A stretch of 26,664 nt of DNA, from NCBI GenBank assembly GCA_902158745.1, contig CABGHH010000003.1:1-26664 (forward strand), written 5' to 3'. Shown one piece after another: positions 15,782 to 23,062 of the stretch (position 1 is its first letter; each line of letters starts with the position of its first letter). The notes below the pieces were generated by a model, which did not search any database, was not told the DNA's origin, and saw nothing but the letters and a program-made list of their open reading frames with translations. This DNA is from Candidatus Methanolliviera sp. GoM_asphalt (GTDB lineage Archaea > Halobacteriota > Methanoliparia > Methanoliparales > Methanoliparaceae). Made by a program: the position numbers and the translations under genes.

Positions 15782-15803
15782 GGACGGATCTTTTTAATCG
15801 TCT

Positions 15804-16859
15804 ATGAACATGGAGGGATATCTGAAAGAGCTTTTTGGCGGGGAGATAAAGCTCATAAATAAGGAAGAGATTGGAAAAGAAGAGAGTATAAAAGATTTTG
15901 GATACGGTAAACCTTATCTTATCGAATTTAAGAGAGGAGAAGAGACGAAAAAAGTGGTTCTATCCACGATGAAGGGGGACAGTTTTGGCCACGATCACTT
16001 CTCTGACCGTGCTCAAACGCTTTTATGGCAACATGACTCCTTTGATAGACTTCCAAAGCATGTAAAATCGTTGGACGTTGGGTTTTTTACAAAAGATGGA
16101 AAGATGAGATCCGCAAGAGATGCAGAGGAATTTTTTCTCTTGACAGACTTGGTCGAAGGTGAACCGTACGCAAACGACCTGGATAGGATAAGAAAAACAG
16201 GTAAATTGAAAGAATTTGACCTGGTAAGAACGAAGAGACTATCCTCTTATCTCTCCGAGATTCACGCGGTTAAGAGAGATGATCCAAAACTCTATTTGAG
16301 GAAGATAAGGGATATAGTTGGGCATGGAGAATGCATATTTGGTTTAATTGACAGTTATCCTGAAAATTTGGATTATATAACGCCGGAAGAACTCTGTGAG
16401 ATAGAAGAAAGATGCGTGAAGTTGAGGTGGAAGCTCAAGGGTTACAAAAAAAGGCTTTGCATGGTTCATGGGGATTTTCATCCGTGGAATATCTTGTTTA
16501 GACCAGATAATGACTTTACACTCTTGGATAGAAGCAGGGGGGAGTGGGGGGAAGCGGCCGATGACCTCTCTTCTTTAACGATGAACTACATCTTCTATTC
16601 GTTACTGAGCCGTTGCGAGATGGGTGGAAGTTTTGAGAAGCTCTTCATCGAGTTTTACCGTGATTACATGGATAAAACAGGGGATATTGAGATCTTAAAC
16701 GTCATCCAGCTCTTTTACGTCTTTCGGGCGTTGGTCGTCGCGAGCCCGATCTGGTATCCAGATATCTCAAAAGTTGTGAGAAAAAAATTATTTAACTTTG
16801 TATGGAGCATGTTGGACTGTGAAGAATTTGACTACGAAGACGTCAACAGGTATCTGTGA
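15804..16859 (+). CDS. Aminoglycoside-phosphotransferase-fold small-molecule kinase
   Basis: Protein of 351 residues with the APH kinase signature: H222-G-D-F-H-P-W-N229 (Brenner motif, catalytic D224 and N229) and the metal-binding D242 in TLLDRSRGEWG. The N-terminal lobe is less clear. The middle (about 130-215) is helical. APH-fold kinases phosphorylate sugars, choline, amino acids or antibiotics; the substrate cannot be read from the sequence, and antibiotic resistance is unlikely given the metabolic neighbours. It is the first gene of a tight operon with an APS-kinase-like enzyme and an IMPase-like phosphatase, so a phosphorylated sugar or nucleotide intermediate is plausible (inference). 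Confidence 0.8.
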   Translation: MNMEGYLKELFGGEIKLINKEEIGKEESIKDFGYGKPYLIEFKRGEETKKVVLSTMKGDSFGHDHFSDRAQTLLWQHDSFDRLPKHVKSLDVGFFTKDGKMRSARDAEEFFLLTDLVEGEPYANDLDRIRKTGKLKEFDLVRTKRLSSYLSEIHAVKRDDPKLYLRKIRDIVGHGECIFGLIDSYPENLDYITPEELCEIEERCVKLRWKLKGYKKRLCMVHGDFHPWNILFRPDNDFTLLDRSRGEWGEAADDLSSLTMNYIFYSLLSRCEMGGSFEKLFIEFYRDYMDKTGDIEILNVIQLFYVFRALVVASPIWYPDISKVVRKKLFNFVWSMLDCEEFDYEDVNRYL

Positions 16860-17397
16860 ACCGTGGGCGTTGTGGATAACGGGTCTTCCAGGAAGTGGGA
16901 AGAGCACGATCGCAAGGAAAGTGCGCGATAAATTGCTTGATAGAGAAATATTATGTAAAATTTTGAAATTGGACGAGATAAGGAAATTTATAACGCCAGA
17001 TCCAAGATATACGGAGGAAGAGAGAGACATTGTCTATTATTCATTGGCATATATGGCAAAGCTCACCGTTGACGATGGGAAAAATGTTATAATCGATGCC
17101 ACAGCAAACAGGATGAGATATAGAAAGAAGGCGAAAGATACAATTGTAAACTTCATCGAAGCTTATGTGAGATGTCCCTTGGAGATATGTATGGAGCGGG
17201 AAGGAAAGAGAGAGATAAAATACTTTCCACAGGGCATCTATAAAAAGGGCTTGGATAAAGAATCTAATACCGTTCCGGGAATAGGCGTTCCGTATGAGGA
17301 ATCAAACCCTGAGATCATCGTGGATAGCTCAAAAGATTCCGCGGAGAAATGTTCAGATATGATTGTGGAGAAGATGAGGGGGAGTGGAAATGCTTGA
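16819..17397 (+). CDS. Adenylylsulfate kinase-like P-loop kinase
   Basis: About 192 residues. The Walker A motif GLPGSGKST is at 22-30. LDEIRKF follows, then GKNVIIDATANRMRYRKKA in the position of the APS-binding helix, YVRCPLEICMERE, and YEESNPEIIVDSS near the end, the pattern of CysC-type kinases. Many archaea without sulfate assimilation carry such homologues, and the true substrate may be another phospho-acceptor. I placed the start at GTG 16819, overlapping the APH gene by 41 nt; a TTG at 16798 is also possible. No sulfurylase (cysD/cysN) lies nearby, which weakens an assimilatory sulfate role. Confidence 0.8.
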   Translation: MKNLTTKTSTGICEPWALWITGLPGSGKSTIARKVRDKLLDREILCKILKLDEIRKFITPDPRYTEEERDIVYYSLAYMAKLTVDDGKNVIIDATANRMRYRKKAKDTIVNFIEAYVRCPLEICMEREGKREIKYFPQGIYKKGLDKESNTVPGIGVPYEESNPEIIVDSSKDSAEKCSDMIVEKMRGSGNA

Positions 17398-18166
17398 GAT
17401 AGATGAGTTGATCGATTTAACGTCCGAGATAAAAGAAAAGACAAGAAAATACATGAAAGAAGACGTAAATTTTGGAGAATACGTCCCGGAAGGGAAGGAG
17501 GACACAAAGAGGATCGATCTCTTCGCGGAGAGGGCATTGGACGAGGCGTTGAGATCTCGTGGGCTCGAGGCGAGAATAATATCCGAAGAGTTTGGAGAGC
17601 GAATAATAGGAAGAGATCCGGATTTTACGCTCGTATTTGACCCGGTAGATGGAACGAGAAACGCGGTGAGAGGAATACCATTTTACTGCACCTCTCTGGC
17701 ATATTCTGAAAAAATAGAGGATGTCTATTTCGATGATATAAGCATGGGGGTTGTTTCAAGCTTCTTTGGCGATCTATACCATGCTGTGGAGGGAGAAGGG
17801 AGCTTTATCAACGGAAAGAGATCGCAATGCAAGATTAATAAGGATAGGATACTGATCTCAATTCACGCTTATGATTTTCCACCATTTTCGAGAGAGGATT
17901 TGGAGAAGAGGATCGTTATGAGGACGCTCGGTAGTATTGCACTAGAATTGTCTCTGGTCGCTAATGGAGGTCTGGACATTGTTCTCGATACGAGAGGCAA
18001 ACTCGGCGGATATGACATCATGGCGGGACAGTTGATCTTGAGAGAGAGTGGAGGATATCTAATCGACCTTGATGGGAAGGATATAAACGAACGCGTAACG
18101 AAGAGAGGTATCTCCTTGATCGCGAGCAATGACGAAGATTTTATAGCGTATTATCGAGATTTATGA
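17390..18166 (+). CDS. Inositol-monophosphatase-family phosphatase
   Basis: Protein of 258 residues. Metal-site motifs of the lithium-sensitive phosphatase fold are intact: E66-E67 in ISEEFGE, D84-P-V-D87-G-T-R, and GGYD209-IMAG. Family members act on inositol-1-phosphate, fructose-1,6-bisphosphate, PAP or NADP; the core (SLVANGGLDIVLD) does not tell which. Next to an APS-kinase-like gene, a PAP phosphatase (CysQ-like) role is tempting, but an archaeal IMPase/FBPase is equally possible. ATG 17390 is preferred because GGGGAG is 5-6 nt upstream; it overlaps the kinase stop as ATGCTTGA. A T7 run at 18190-18196 follows. Confidence 0.88.
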   Translation: MLEIDELIDLTSEIKEKTRKYMKEDVNFGEYVPEGKEDTKRIDLFAERALDEALRSRGLEARIISEEFGERIIGRDPDFTLVFDPVDGTRNAVRGIPFYCTSLAYSEKIEDVYFDDISMGVVSSFFGDLYHAVEGEGSFINGKRSQCKINKDRILISIHAYDFPPFSREDLEKRIVMRTLGSIALELSLVANGGLDIVLDTRGKLGGYDIMAGQLILRESGGYLIDLDGKDINERVTKRGISLIASNDEDFIAYYRDL

Positions 18167-18189
18167 AGAGTTGTGCTCAAAGATGAAGA

Positions 18190-18196
18190 TTTTTTT
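18190..18196 (+). terminator. Oligo-T terminator after the phosphatase gene
   Basis: Seven consecutive T about 24 nt after the stop of the three-gene operon and ahead of the htpX promoter, a typical archaeal intrinsic stop. Confidence 0.45.
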
Positions 18197-18250
18197 ATCA
18201 CGGCAAGACGTTTGCACGAAGTTACGGTTTGGATACGTGTTGGTGGAGAA

Positions 18251-18282
18251 GTTTATATAAGAAGATGCGTTAGATTTATATT
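18251..18282 (+). promoter_or_regulatory. Tandem TATA boxes of the htpX operon
   Basis: GTTTATATAA at 18251-18260 and TTTATATT at 18275-18282. The second is about 30 bp before ATG 18309 and would give a nearly leaderless mRNA; the first would give a leader of about 27 nt. Two start sites could allow two modes of expression. Confidence 0.45.
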
Positions 18283-18308
18283 CTTTAAACTCTCCCACTT
18301 ATAATATC

Positions 18309-19253
18309 ATGTGGCTACAGACAAGGATGTATCTTCTCGTAGGTCTGATGTTTGCGATCCTTTACGCTCTAATAGCGGCGATCTCCACTCTCGCCGGGGT
18401 GAAAAATTTTGGTTTCTTTGCAGGTTTAGCTGTATTCATCGTCTTCATACAGTACATGATCGGACCAAAGATGGTAGAACTTTCGATGAGGGTTAATTAT
18501 GTCTCCGAAGATGAAGAACCAGATCTGCATAGGATGATAGGAGAACTTGCGGAGAATGCCGGAATACCAAAGCCAAGGGTTGGGATATCCAATATCCAGA
18601 TACCAAACGCCTTCGCATTTGGAAGATCGAAGAGAGATGCACGGGTCTGCGTCACGAGAGGCATACTAAATATTTTGAATAGGGATGAGCTCAGAGCAGT
18701 CCTGGGGCACGAGATATCACACGTGAGACATAGAGACATGGCGATAATGACCATCTTGAGCGTTATTCCATTGATATGTTATTACATCGCATTGAGCACG
18801 ATATTCTCTAGAGGGGATGATAGAGGGAATGCTGTTCTGATTGGAATTATCGCGCTCATATTCTACTTCATCACCAATCTGCTCGTCCTCTATGGATCGA
18901 GGATCAGAGAGTATTACGCGGATGCGGGAAGCGTTGAGCTCGGAAATCAGCCCCAACATCTGGCTACCGCCCTTTATAAACTTGCATATGGATCTGCAAA
19001 GATCTCAAAAAGATCTTTGAAGGAAGTGGAAGGGACCAAAGCTTTCTTTGTCAATGACGTCTCGGCGGCGCGAGAAGATATTAAAGAATTGAGAGATATA
19101 GATCTGGATATGAGCGGCACGATTGACCGGGATGAGTTGATCTATTTGAGAGAGAAGGAAATAAAACTGAGTACGTCGGACAAGCTGATGGAGATCCTTG
19201 GTACGCATCCGAATATGGTCAAGAGGATAAAACACCTCTCTTCATTGGCGTGA
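18309..19253 (+). CDS. htpX: HtpX-like membrane zinc metalloprotease with an EF-hand-like loop
   Basis: Protein of 314 residues, M48B family. Two N-terminal membrane helices (about 8-28 and 33-52) are followed by the zinc motif H134-E-I-S-H138 and two more hydrophobic segments (about 146-165 and 175-195). The third zinc ligand is E201 in REYYAD. HtpX degrades damaged membrane proteins with its active site in the cytoplasm. Unusual: residues 265-276 (DLDMSGTIDRDE) match the 12-residue EF-hand calcium loop at positions 1, 3, 5, 6, 8, 9 and 12. A conserved tail with GTHPNMVKRI follows. First gene of an operon with eif5A and agmatinase. Confidence 0.93.
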   Translation: MWLQTRMYLLVGLMFAILYALIAAISTLAGVKNFGFFAGLAVFIVFIQYMIGPKMVELSMRVNYVSEDEEPDLHRMIGELAENAGIPKPRVGISNIQIPNAFAFGRSKRDARVCVTRGILNILNRDELRAVLGHEISHVRHRDMAIMTILSVIPLICYYIALSTIFSRGDDRGNAVLIGIIALIFYFITNLLVLYGSRIREYYADAGSVELGNQPQHLATALYKLAYGSAKISKRSLKEVEGTKAFFVNDVSAAREDIKELRDIDLDMSGTIDRDELIYLREKEIKLSTSDKLMEILGTHPNMVKRIKHLSSLA

Positions 19254-19263
19254 GGAATATAAT

Positions 19264-19650
19264 ATGGATAAGAGACAGACGGAAGTTAGGACGTTGAAGA
19301 AGGGAGGATATATCATCATCGATGAGGAACCCTGCGTCATCATGGGAATGACGACTTCGAAGCCGGGCAAGCACGGTTCTGCAAAGGCCAGGATGGATGC
19401 TATAGGGATATTTGATGGACAGAAGAGATCAATCGTTCAGCCGGTGACCGCAAAAATTTATGTCCCGATTGTGGAACGAAAGACCGCCCAAGTGATATCT
19501 ATATCAAGAGATACCACCCAACTTATGGATATGGAAACATACAAAACGTTCGAGTTGCCGGTGGCGGAAGAATATGCAGATAAGATGGAGCAGGGGAAAG
19601 AGATCACCTACATAGAGTCATTAGGGAAGAGAAAGATAGATATGCGGTGA
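19264..19650 (+). CDS. eif5a: Translation factor aIF5A
   Basis: Protein of 128 residues, the archaeal length. The hypusine loop SKPGKHGSAK carries the modified lysine K36. The N-terminal SH3-like domain covers about 1-70 and the C-terminal OB fold (VISISRDTTQLMDMETYKTF) follows. eIF5A relieves ribosome stalling and helps termination; activity needs deoxyhypusine synthase, which uses spermidine (not in the window). It starts 10 nt after htpX, with GAGGAA overlapping the htpX stop. It overlaps the agmatinase gene by GTGA, which ties the polyamine-dependent factor to a polyamine-making enzyme. Confidence 0.97.
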   Translation: MDKRQTEVRTLKKGGYIIIDEEPCVIMGMTTSKPGKHGSAKARMDAIGIFDGQKRSIVQPVTAKIYVPIVERKTAQVISISRDTTQLMDMETYKTFELPVAEEYADKMEQGKEITYIESLGKRKIDMR

Positions 19651-20489
19651 AATTTGCGGATGCAAACGCGGAATATAATAATTCAAATATCGTTATAGTA
19701 GGGGTTCCATTTGACGGTACCGCATCGTTCAGAGACGGGGCAAGGCTTGCCCCCGATCGAATAAGGGAAGCTTCCTATAACTTTGAGACGTATTACAAAG
19801 AATACGATGCTGAGATAACCGAACTCTCCTTCTGCGATCTTGGAAACTTGAATGTTAACTCGGTGGAAGATACTGCTCTTGAGGTAAAAAAAGTTGCAGA
19901 GAAGGTTCTAAACGATGGAAAGATGCCGATCTTATTGGGAGGAGAGCACTCAATAACGATCCACTCGGCAGGTATCTTCAAAGAGCTATGTGATGGCTTC
20001 TTCATATCTTTGGACGCACACCTTGATTTAAGGGATGCCTATGAAGAAACTAAATATAGCCACGCATGCGTCGCGAGAAGAGTATTTGAGAGATTTGGTG
20101 AAGATATGGCATTGATCGGCATTAGAAGTGGATCGAAAGAGGAATATGCGTTTTTAAAGGAGATGGGTATCGCGTCTTTCTCCGCGGAGGACGTGAAGAG
20201 CAGAGGCGTAGAGGATATCGTTAGGGCAGTTAAAAAGAGATCTTTTGGGAGAAAGATATACCTCTCATTGGATATGGATGTGATAGATATATCCTTTGCC
20301 CCCGGCACGGAAAACCCAGAACCTTACGGTCTAAATCCTTCTGAGATCAGAGCGTTTATTTCAGGTTTCTCTAAAGAGGTTTCGGCGTTCGATCTCGTTG
20401 AGGTATCGCCGAAGTACGATTATGGGGAGACCTCTCTGCTTGCAGCAAAACTCATAAGAGACCTCATCATGGAGAAGTACTTTGGCTGA
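19647..20489 (+). CDS. speB: Agmatinase (ureohydrolase family)
   Basis: Protein of 280 residues, full length. All manganese-binding motifs are present: GGEHS (about 97-101), SLDAHLDLRD (DAHxDxRD) and SLDMDVIDISFAPG. Agmatinase splits agmatine to putrescine and urea; the ureohydrolase family also contains arginases and formiminoglutamases, but the archaeal context favours agmatinase. The start is GTG 19647, overlapping the aIF5A stop by 4 nt. Putrescine feeds spermidine, the donor for hypusine on aIF5A, so the coupling makes sense. It ends facing a convergent crotonase gene, with a hairpin between. Confidence 0.92.
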   Translation: MKFADANAEYNNSNIVIVGVPFDGTASFRDGARLAPDRIREASYNFETYYKEYDAEITELSFCDLGNLNVNSVEDTALEVKKVAEKVLNDGKMPILLGGEHSITIHSAGIFKELCDGFFISLDAHLDLRDAYEETKYSHACVARRVFERFGEDMALIGIRSGSKEEYAFLKEMGIASFSAEDVKSRGVEDIVRAVKKRSFGRKIYLSLDMDVIDISFAPGTENPEPYGLNPSEIRAFISGFSKEVSAFDLVEVSPKYDYGETSLLAAKLIRDLIMEKYFG

Positions 20490-20564
20490 CATACACCCAA
20501 ATTAAAGTTCCTAAACCAAGATTCGGATCTATTTTCTATGGAGAAGGAAAGACATATGGACAGA

Positions 20565-20581
20565 GATCTTGGGTCAAGATC
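20565..20581. terminator. Triloop hairpin between convergent agmatinase and crotonase genes
   Basis: GATCTTG-GGT-CAAGATC: a perfect 7-bp stem with a 3-nt loop, 19 nt after the crotonase stop (minus) and 76 nt after the agmatinase stop. Candidate bidirectional terminator or mRNA 3'-end structure, of the same triloop design as the array at 25121-25289. Confidence 0.4.
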
Positions 20582-20599
20582 CACACTATAGAGATTTTG

Positions 20600-21385
20600 T
20601 TAGTTCCCTGTAAATTTAGGCTCTCTTCTTTGTAAACGCGCCATCGTCCCTTCTTTTACATCTTCCGTCTGAAGACATAGACTCTGTCCATACACCTCAT
20701 TCTCCAATGCGGCGCTCAAATTAGTATCAATAGCACTATTTATCGCCATCTTAGAAAGCCCGATCGCCACAGGCGCACCTTTGGCTAATTTCTCTGCAAA
20801 TTTCATCGTTGCAGATTCAAGCTCATTTGCCGGTACTACTCTGTTCACCAAACCTATTCTCTCCGCCTCTTTTGTATCTATTCTATCTCCCGTAAGTATG
20901 AGCTCTTTTGCCTTCCCAAGTCCCACCAATCTCGCCAGTCTATATGTCCCACCAATATATGGAATGAGCCCGAGTTTTACGTACGTCATCTCAAATCTTG
21001 CATTCTCCGATGCTATCCTAAAATCGCATGCGAGAGCAAGATCACAGCCATTACCCATCGCATATCCGTTCACCGCGGCAATTACAGGCTTTTCTAACCT
21101 CTCTAATCTAAATATCTCCTGTAATCTTCTGATGGTACTCCTGAATTCTAATGGAGACATACCGACTATGGTGGCGGCGTATGTGAGATCCAGACCGCTA
21201 CAAAATGCCTTGCCGGCGCCTGTGATGATCACCACCCTTATATCCTTGTCCTCTCGAACGTCCTCAATCACAGTTCCAATCTCTGAATACGTCTTTTTGT
21301 CCAGGGCATTCAATACATCTGGCCTATTTAACGTTATTTTTCCGATCCTATTCTCCTTCTCAAGGATAATATTTTCCAAGTCCAT
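20600..21385 (-). CDS. Crotonase-family enzyme (enoyl-CoA hydratase/isomerase-like)
   Basis: Protein of 261 residues with the crotonase layout: ITLNRPDVLNALD, the oxyanion-hole segment GKAFCSGLDL, AVNGYAMGNGCDLALACDF, then KLGLIPYIGGTYRL and AERIGLVNRVVP. Relative to rat mitochondrial hydratase, the first catalytic Glu (E144) is replaced by D115 and the second (E164) by Y135. A plain enoyl-CoA hydratase is therefore uncertain; an isomerase, hydrolase or other acyl-CoA reaction is possible. The ribosome site upstream is a full GGAGGTGAT (21386-21394). It is a single-gene unit on the minus strand, divergent from the phosphoribosyltransferase. No dehydrogenase or thiolase lies nearby. Confidence 0.88.
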   Translation of the reverse strand: MDLENIILEKENRIGKITLNRPDVLNALDKKTYSEIGTVIEDVREDKDIRVVIITGAGKAFCSGLDLTYAATIVGMSPLEFRSTIRRLQEIFRLERLEKPVIAAVNGYAMGNGCDLALACDFRIASENARFEMTYVKLGLIPYIGGTYRLARLVGLGKAKELILTGDRIDTKEAERIGLVNRVVPANELESATMKFAEKLAKGAPVAIGLSKMAINSAIDTNLSAALENEVYGQSLCLQTEDVKEGTMARLQRREPKFTGN

Positions 21386-21394
21386 ATCACCTCC
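21386..21394 (-). promoter_or_regulatory. Very strong Shine-Dalgarno site of the crotonase gene
   Basis: GGAGGTGAT on the minus strand directly before ATG 21385, the longest ribosome-site match in the window. Unlike the leaderless genes, this mRNA must carry a 5' leader. An AT-rich TATA-like stretch spans 21400-21415. Confidence 0.55.
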
Positions 21395-21479
21395 ATTTAA
21401 TTTATAATATATTTACTTTGTCTAAGAAGACTTTGTTGAGATTATCTCTATCATGAAATATCTTTTTTAATGAGGAAGA

Positions 21480-21489
21480 TATATTTAAA
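21480..21489 (+). promoter_or_regulatory. TATA box of the phosphoribosyltransferase operon
   Basis: TATATTTAAA centred near 21485 predicts transcription from about 21511, giving a leader that includes the AAGGAGAT ribosome site at 21524-21531. Confidence 0.45.
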
Positions 21490-21523
21490 CTTGTTAATTG
21501 AAGAGATGGTTTAAAGATGCAAC

Positions 21524-21531
21524 AAGGAGAT
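21524..21531 (+). promoter_or_regulatory. Shine-Dalgarno site deciding the phosphoribosyltransferase start
   Basis: AAGGAGAT ends 6-7 nt before ATG 21538. An earlier in-frame ATG at 21517 has no ribosome site and would place this site inside the coding region, so 21538 is preferred. Confidence 0.55.
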
Positions 21532-21537
21532 TTCTAC

Positions 21538-22224
21538 ATGCATTCAAAGAATTTTAGGTGCGTTTTAACGGACTGGAATTATATGTACAACCTCTGCCAA
21601 ATTCTTTCTAAAAAGGTAAAAGAGTCCAAATTCGAACCAAACATCATCGTGGCGCTCGCGCGGGGGGGATGGTTCGCCGGAAGAGTTTTATGCGACTTTT
21701 TGGATCTCAAGGACCTGGTAAGTCTGAAGATGGAACACTACGTCGGAGCGGCGATAACGGGAGATTGTGCAAGGGTGAAATACTTGATCGATGATACCGC
21801 AGTTAAGGGGAAGAGTATTCTCGTCGTCGATGATATAACGGATACAGGGAAGAGCATCAATGGTGCAAAAGAATATCTCTTGGCAAAAGATCCTAAAGAG
21901 ATTAAAATATCCGTTTTGCAGTGTTTATATACATCTAAAGCCAAAACAGACTATTATGGAGAATATTTGAAAGAATGGGTATGGATAATCTACCCATGGA
22001 ATTTTATCGAGGATATGATCGATATCATATCGAAGATGATGAGAGAAAAAGAGAGAAGGTGGAACATGGAAGATATAAGAAGGGGACTTAGAGATCACTA
22101 CCAGATAGATCCAATATCATTCGAGATCATTCAACCAAATAGATTGGGGGAAGTTATAAGAGAGATGGTCGATAGGAAGATCTTAAAGTTCGAGGGAGGA
22201 AAATATGAAGCAAATGATGGCTGA
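21538..22224 (+). CDS. Purine-type phosphoribosyltransferase with C-terminal extension
   Basis: About 228 residues. The type I PRTase core has the start FRCVLTDWNYMYNLC, the PPi loop ALARGGWFAGR (about 39-49) and the PRPP loop ILVVDDITDTGKS (94-106), as in the archaeal hypoxanthine/xanthine PRTase-like group. The substrate base is not certain. After an aromatic segment (EWVWIIYPWNF), residues from about 172 onward form a helix-rich tail ending IREMVDRKILKFEGGKYE. This looks like a small winged helix and could allow DNA binding or dimerisation. It overlaps the MTA phosphorylase gene by 20 nt, indicating joint purine salvage. Confidence 0.85.
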   Translation: MHSKNFRCVLTDWNYMYNLCQILSKKVKESKFEPNIIVALARGGWFAGRVLCDFLDLKDLVSLKMEHYVGAAITGDCARVKYLIDDTAVKGKSILVVDDITDTGKSINGAKEYLLAKDPKEIKISVLQCLYTSKAKTDYYGEYLKEWVWIIYPWNFIEDMIDIISKMMREKERRWNMEDIRRGLRDHYQIDPISFEIIQPNRLGEVIREMVDRKILKFEGGKYEANDG

Positions 22225-23062
22225 AGTTGGAATCATCGGAGGCAGTGGAATATATGATCCGAGTATCTTTGAAGATACAAGAGAGCTAAATATCGATACA
22301 CCATTCGGCAGGCCTTCCGATAATGTTATAATTGGGAGATTGGGGGAAAGAGAAGTCGCTTTCATCTCGAGGCACGGCAAAGGACATCTTTATTCTCCGA
22401 CGAAGGTCAATTACAGGGCAAACATATTCGCTCTAAAAAAACTCGGCGTGAAGAGTATAATAGGTGTATGCGCGGTAGGAAGTCTCAAAGAGGAGATAAA
22501 ACCATTGGATATCGTCATACCGGACCAGATCTATGATAGGACAAAATACAGAAAGAACACATTCTTCGATGATATTGTCGTTCACGTGGGTTTTGCAGAG
22601 CCGTTCTGTAAACGCCTTTCAGATAAATTATATGAGGCGACGAAGAAGATGGGATATAGGGTAAGGCTTGGTGGGACATATCTATGTATCGAGGGGCCAC
22701 AATTCTCTACGAAAGCGGAATCTAATGTATATAGAAAACTTGGATTCGATATCGTTGGAATGACCGCCATCCCGGAGGCTAAACTTGCAAGAGAGGCCGA
22801 GATATGTTATGCTACCTTGGCAACCGTAACGGACTATGACGTATGGAAGGAAGAGGAAGTGAGCGTAAGTGAAGTTGTAGAGAATGTGATGAAGAATGCA
22901 CAGGCCGTAAAGGATATCTTAAAAGAATTCATACCGTTGCTTGCGGAGGGGAAATGTGGATGTAGAGATGCGCTCAAAGACGCGATCGTAACCGATCTCT
23001 CCCGCATAGATAGCGAGAAGATGAAAAAATTAGAAATTCTCATCGGAAGATACATAAAATAA
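22205..23062 (+). CDS. mtnP: S-methyl-5'-thioadenosine (or thioinosine) phosphorylase
   Basis: Protein of 285 residues, MTAP/PNP class II. The phosphate loop is GIIGGSGIY (9-17), then SRHGKGHLYSP, VNYRANIFALKKLG, GVCAVGSL, CIEGPQFSTKAES, and the base-recognition segment TVTDYDVWKEE. Asp in DYDVW is the 6-aminopurine type seen in MTAP, though archaeal methylthioinosine phosphorylases share much of this. It cleaves methylthioadenosine from polyamine synthesis to methylthioribose-1-phosphate and a base; the PRTase upstream could re-use a purine base. GGGAGG lies 5 nt before ATG 22205. It abuts the next membrane gene with no gap. Confidence 0.92.
   Translation: MKQMMAEVGIIGGSGIYDPSIFEDTRELNIDTPFGRPSDNVIIGRLGEREVAFISRHGKGHLYSPTKVNYRANIFALKKLGVKSIIGVCAVGSLKEEIKPLDIVIPDQIYDRTKYRKNTFFDDIVVHVGFAEPFCKRLSDKLYEATKKMGYRVRLGGTYLCIEGPQFSTKAESNVYRKLGFDIVGMTAIPEAKLAREAEICYATLATVTDYDVWKEEEVSVSEVVENVMKNAQAVKDILKEFIPLLAEGKCGCRDALKDAIVTDLSRIDSEKMKKLEILIGRYIK

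Noticed and set aside
15647..15803. tRNA or 7S RNA gene after srp54
   Set aside because: No cloverleaf, T-loop consensus or long paired RNA structure is visible in this 157-bp gap.
15804..16859. Antibiotic-resistance aminoglycoside phosphotransferase
   Set aside because: Only the kinase fold motifs match; the operon partners are metabolic and nothing suggests a drug substrate.
16819..18166. Sulfate-assimilation pathway (CysC plus CysQ)
   Set aside because: No ATP sulfurylase or PAPS reductase nearby and an APH kinase leads the operon, so only a tentative likeness is stated.
20781..21407. Plus-strand frame of about 208 residues opposite the crotonase
   Set aside because: Antisense shadow of a clear crotonase gene with a strong ribosome site.
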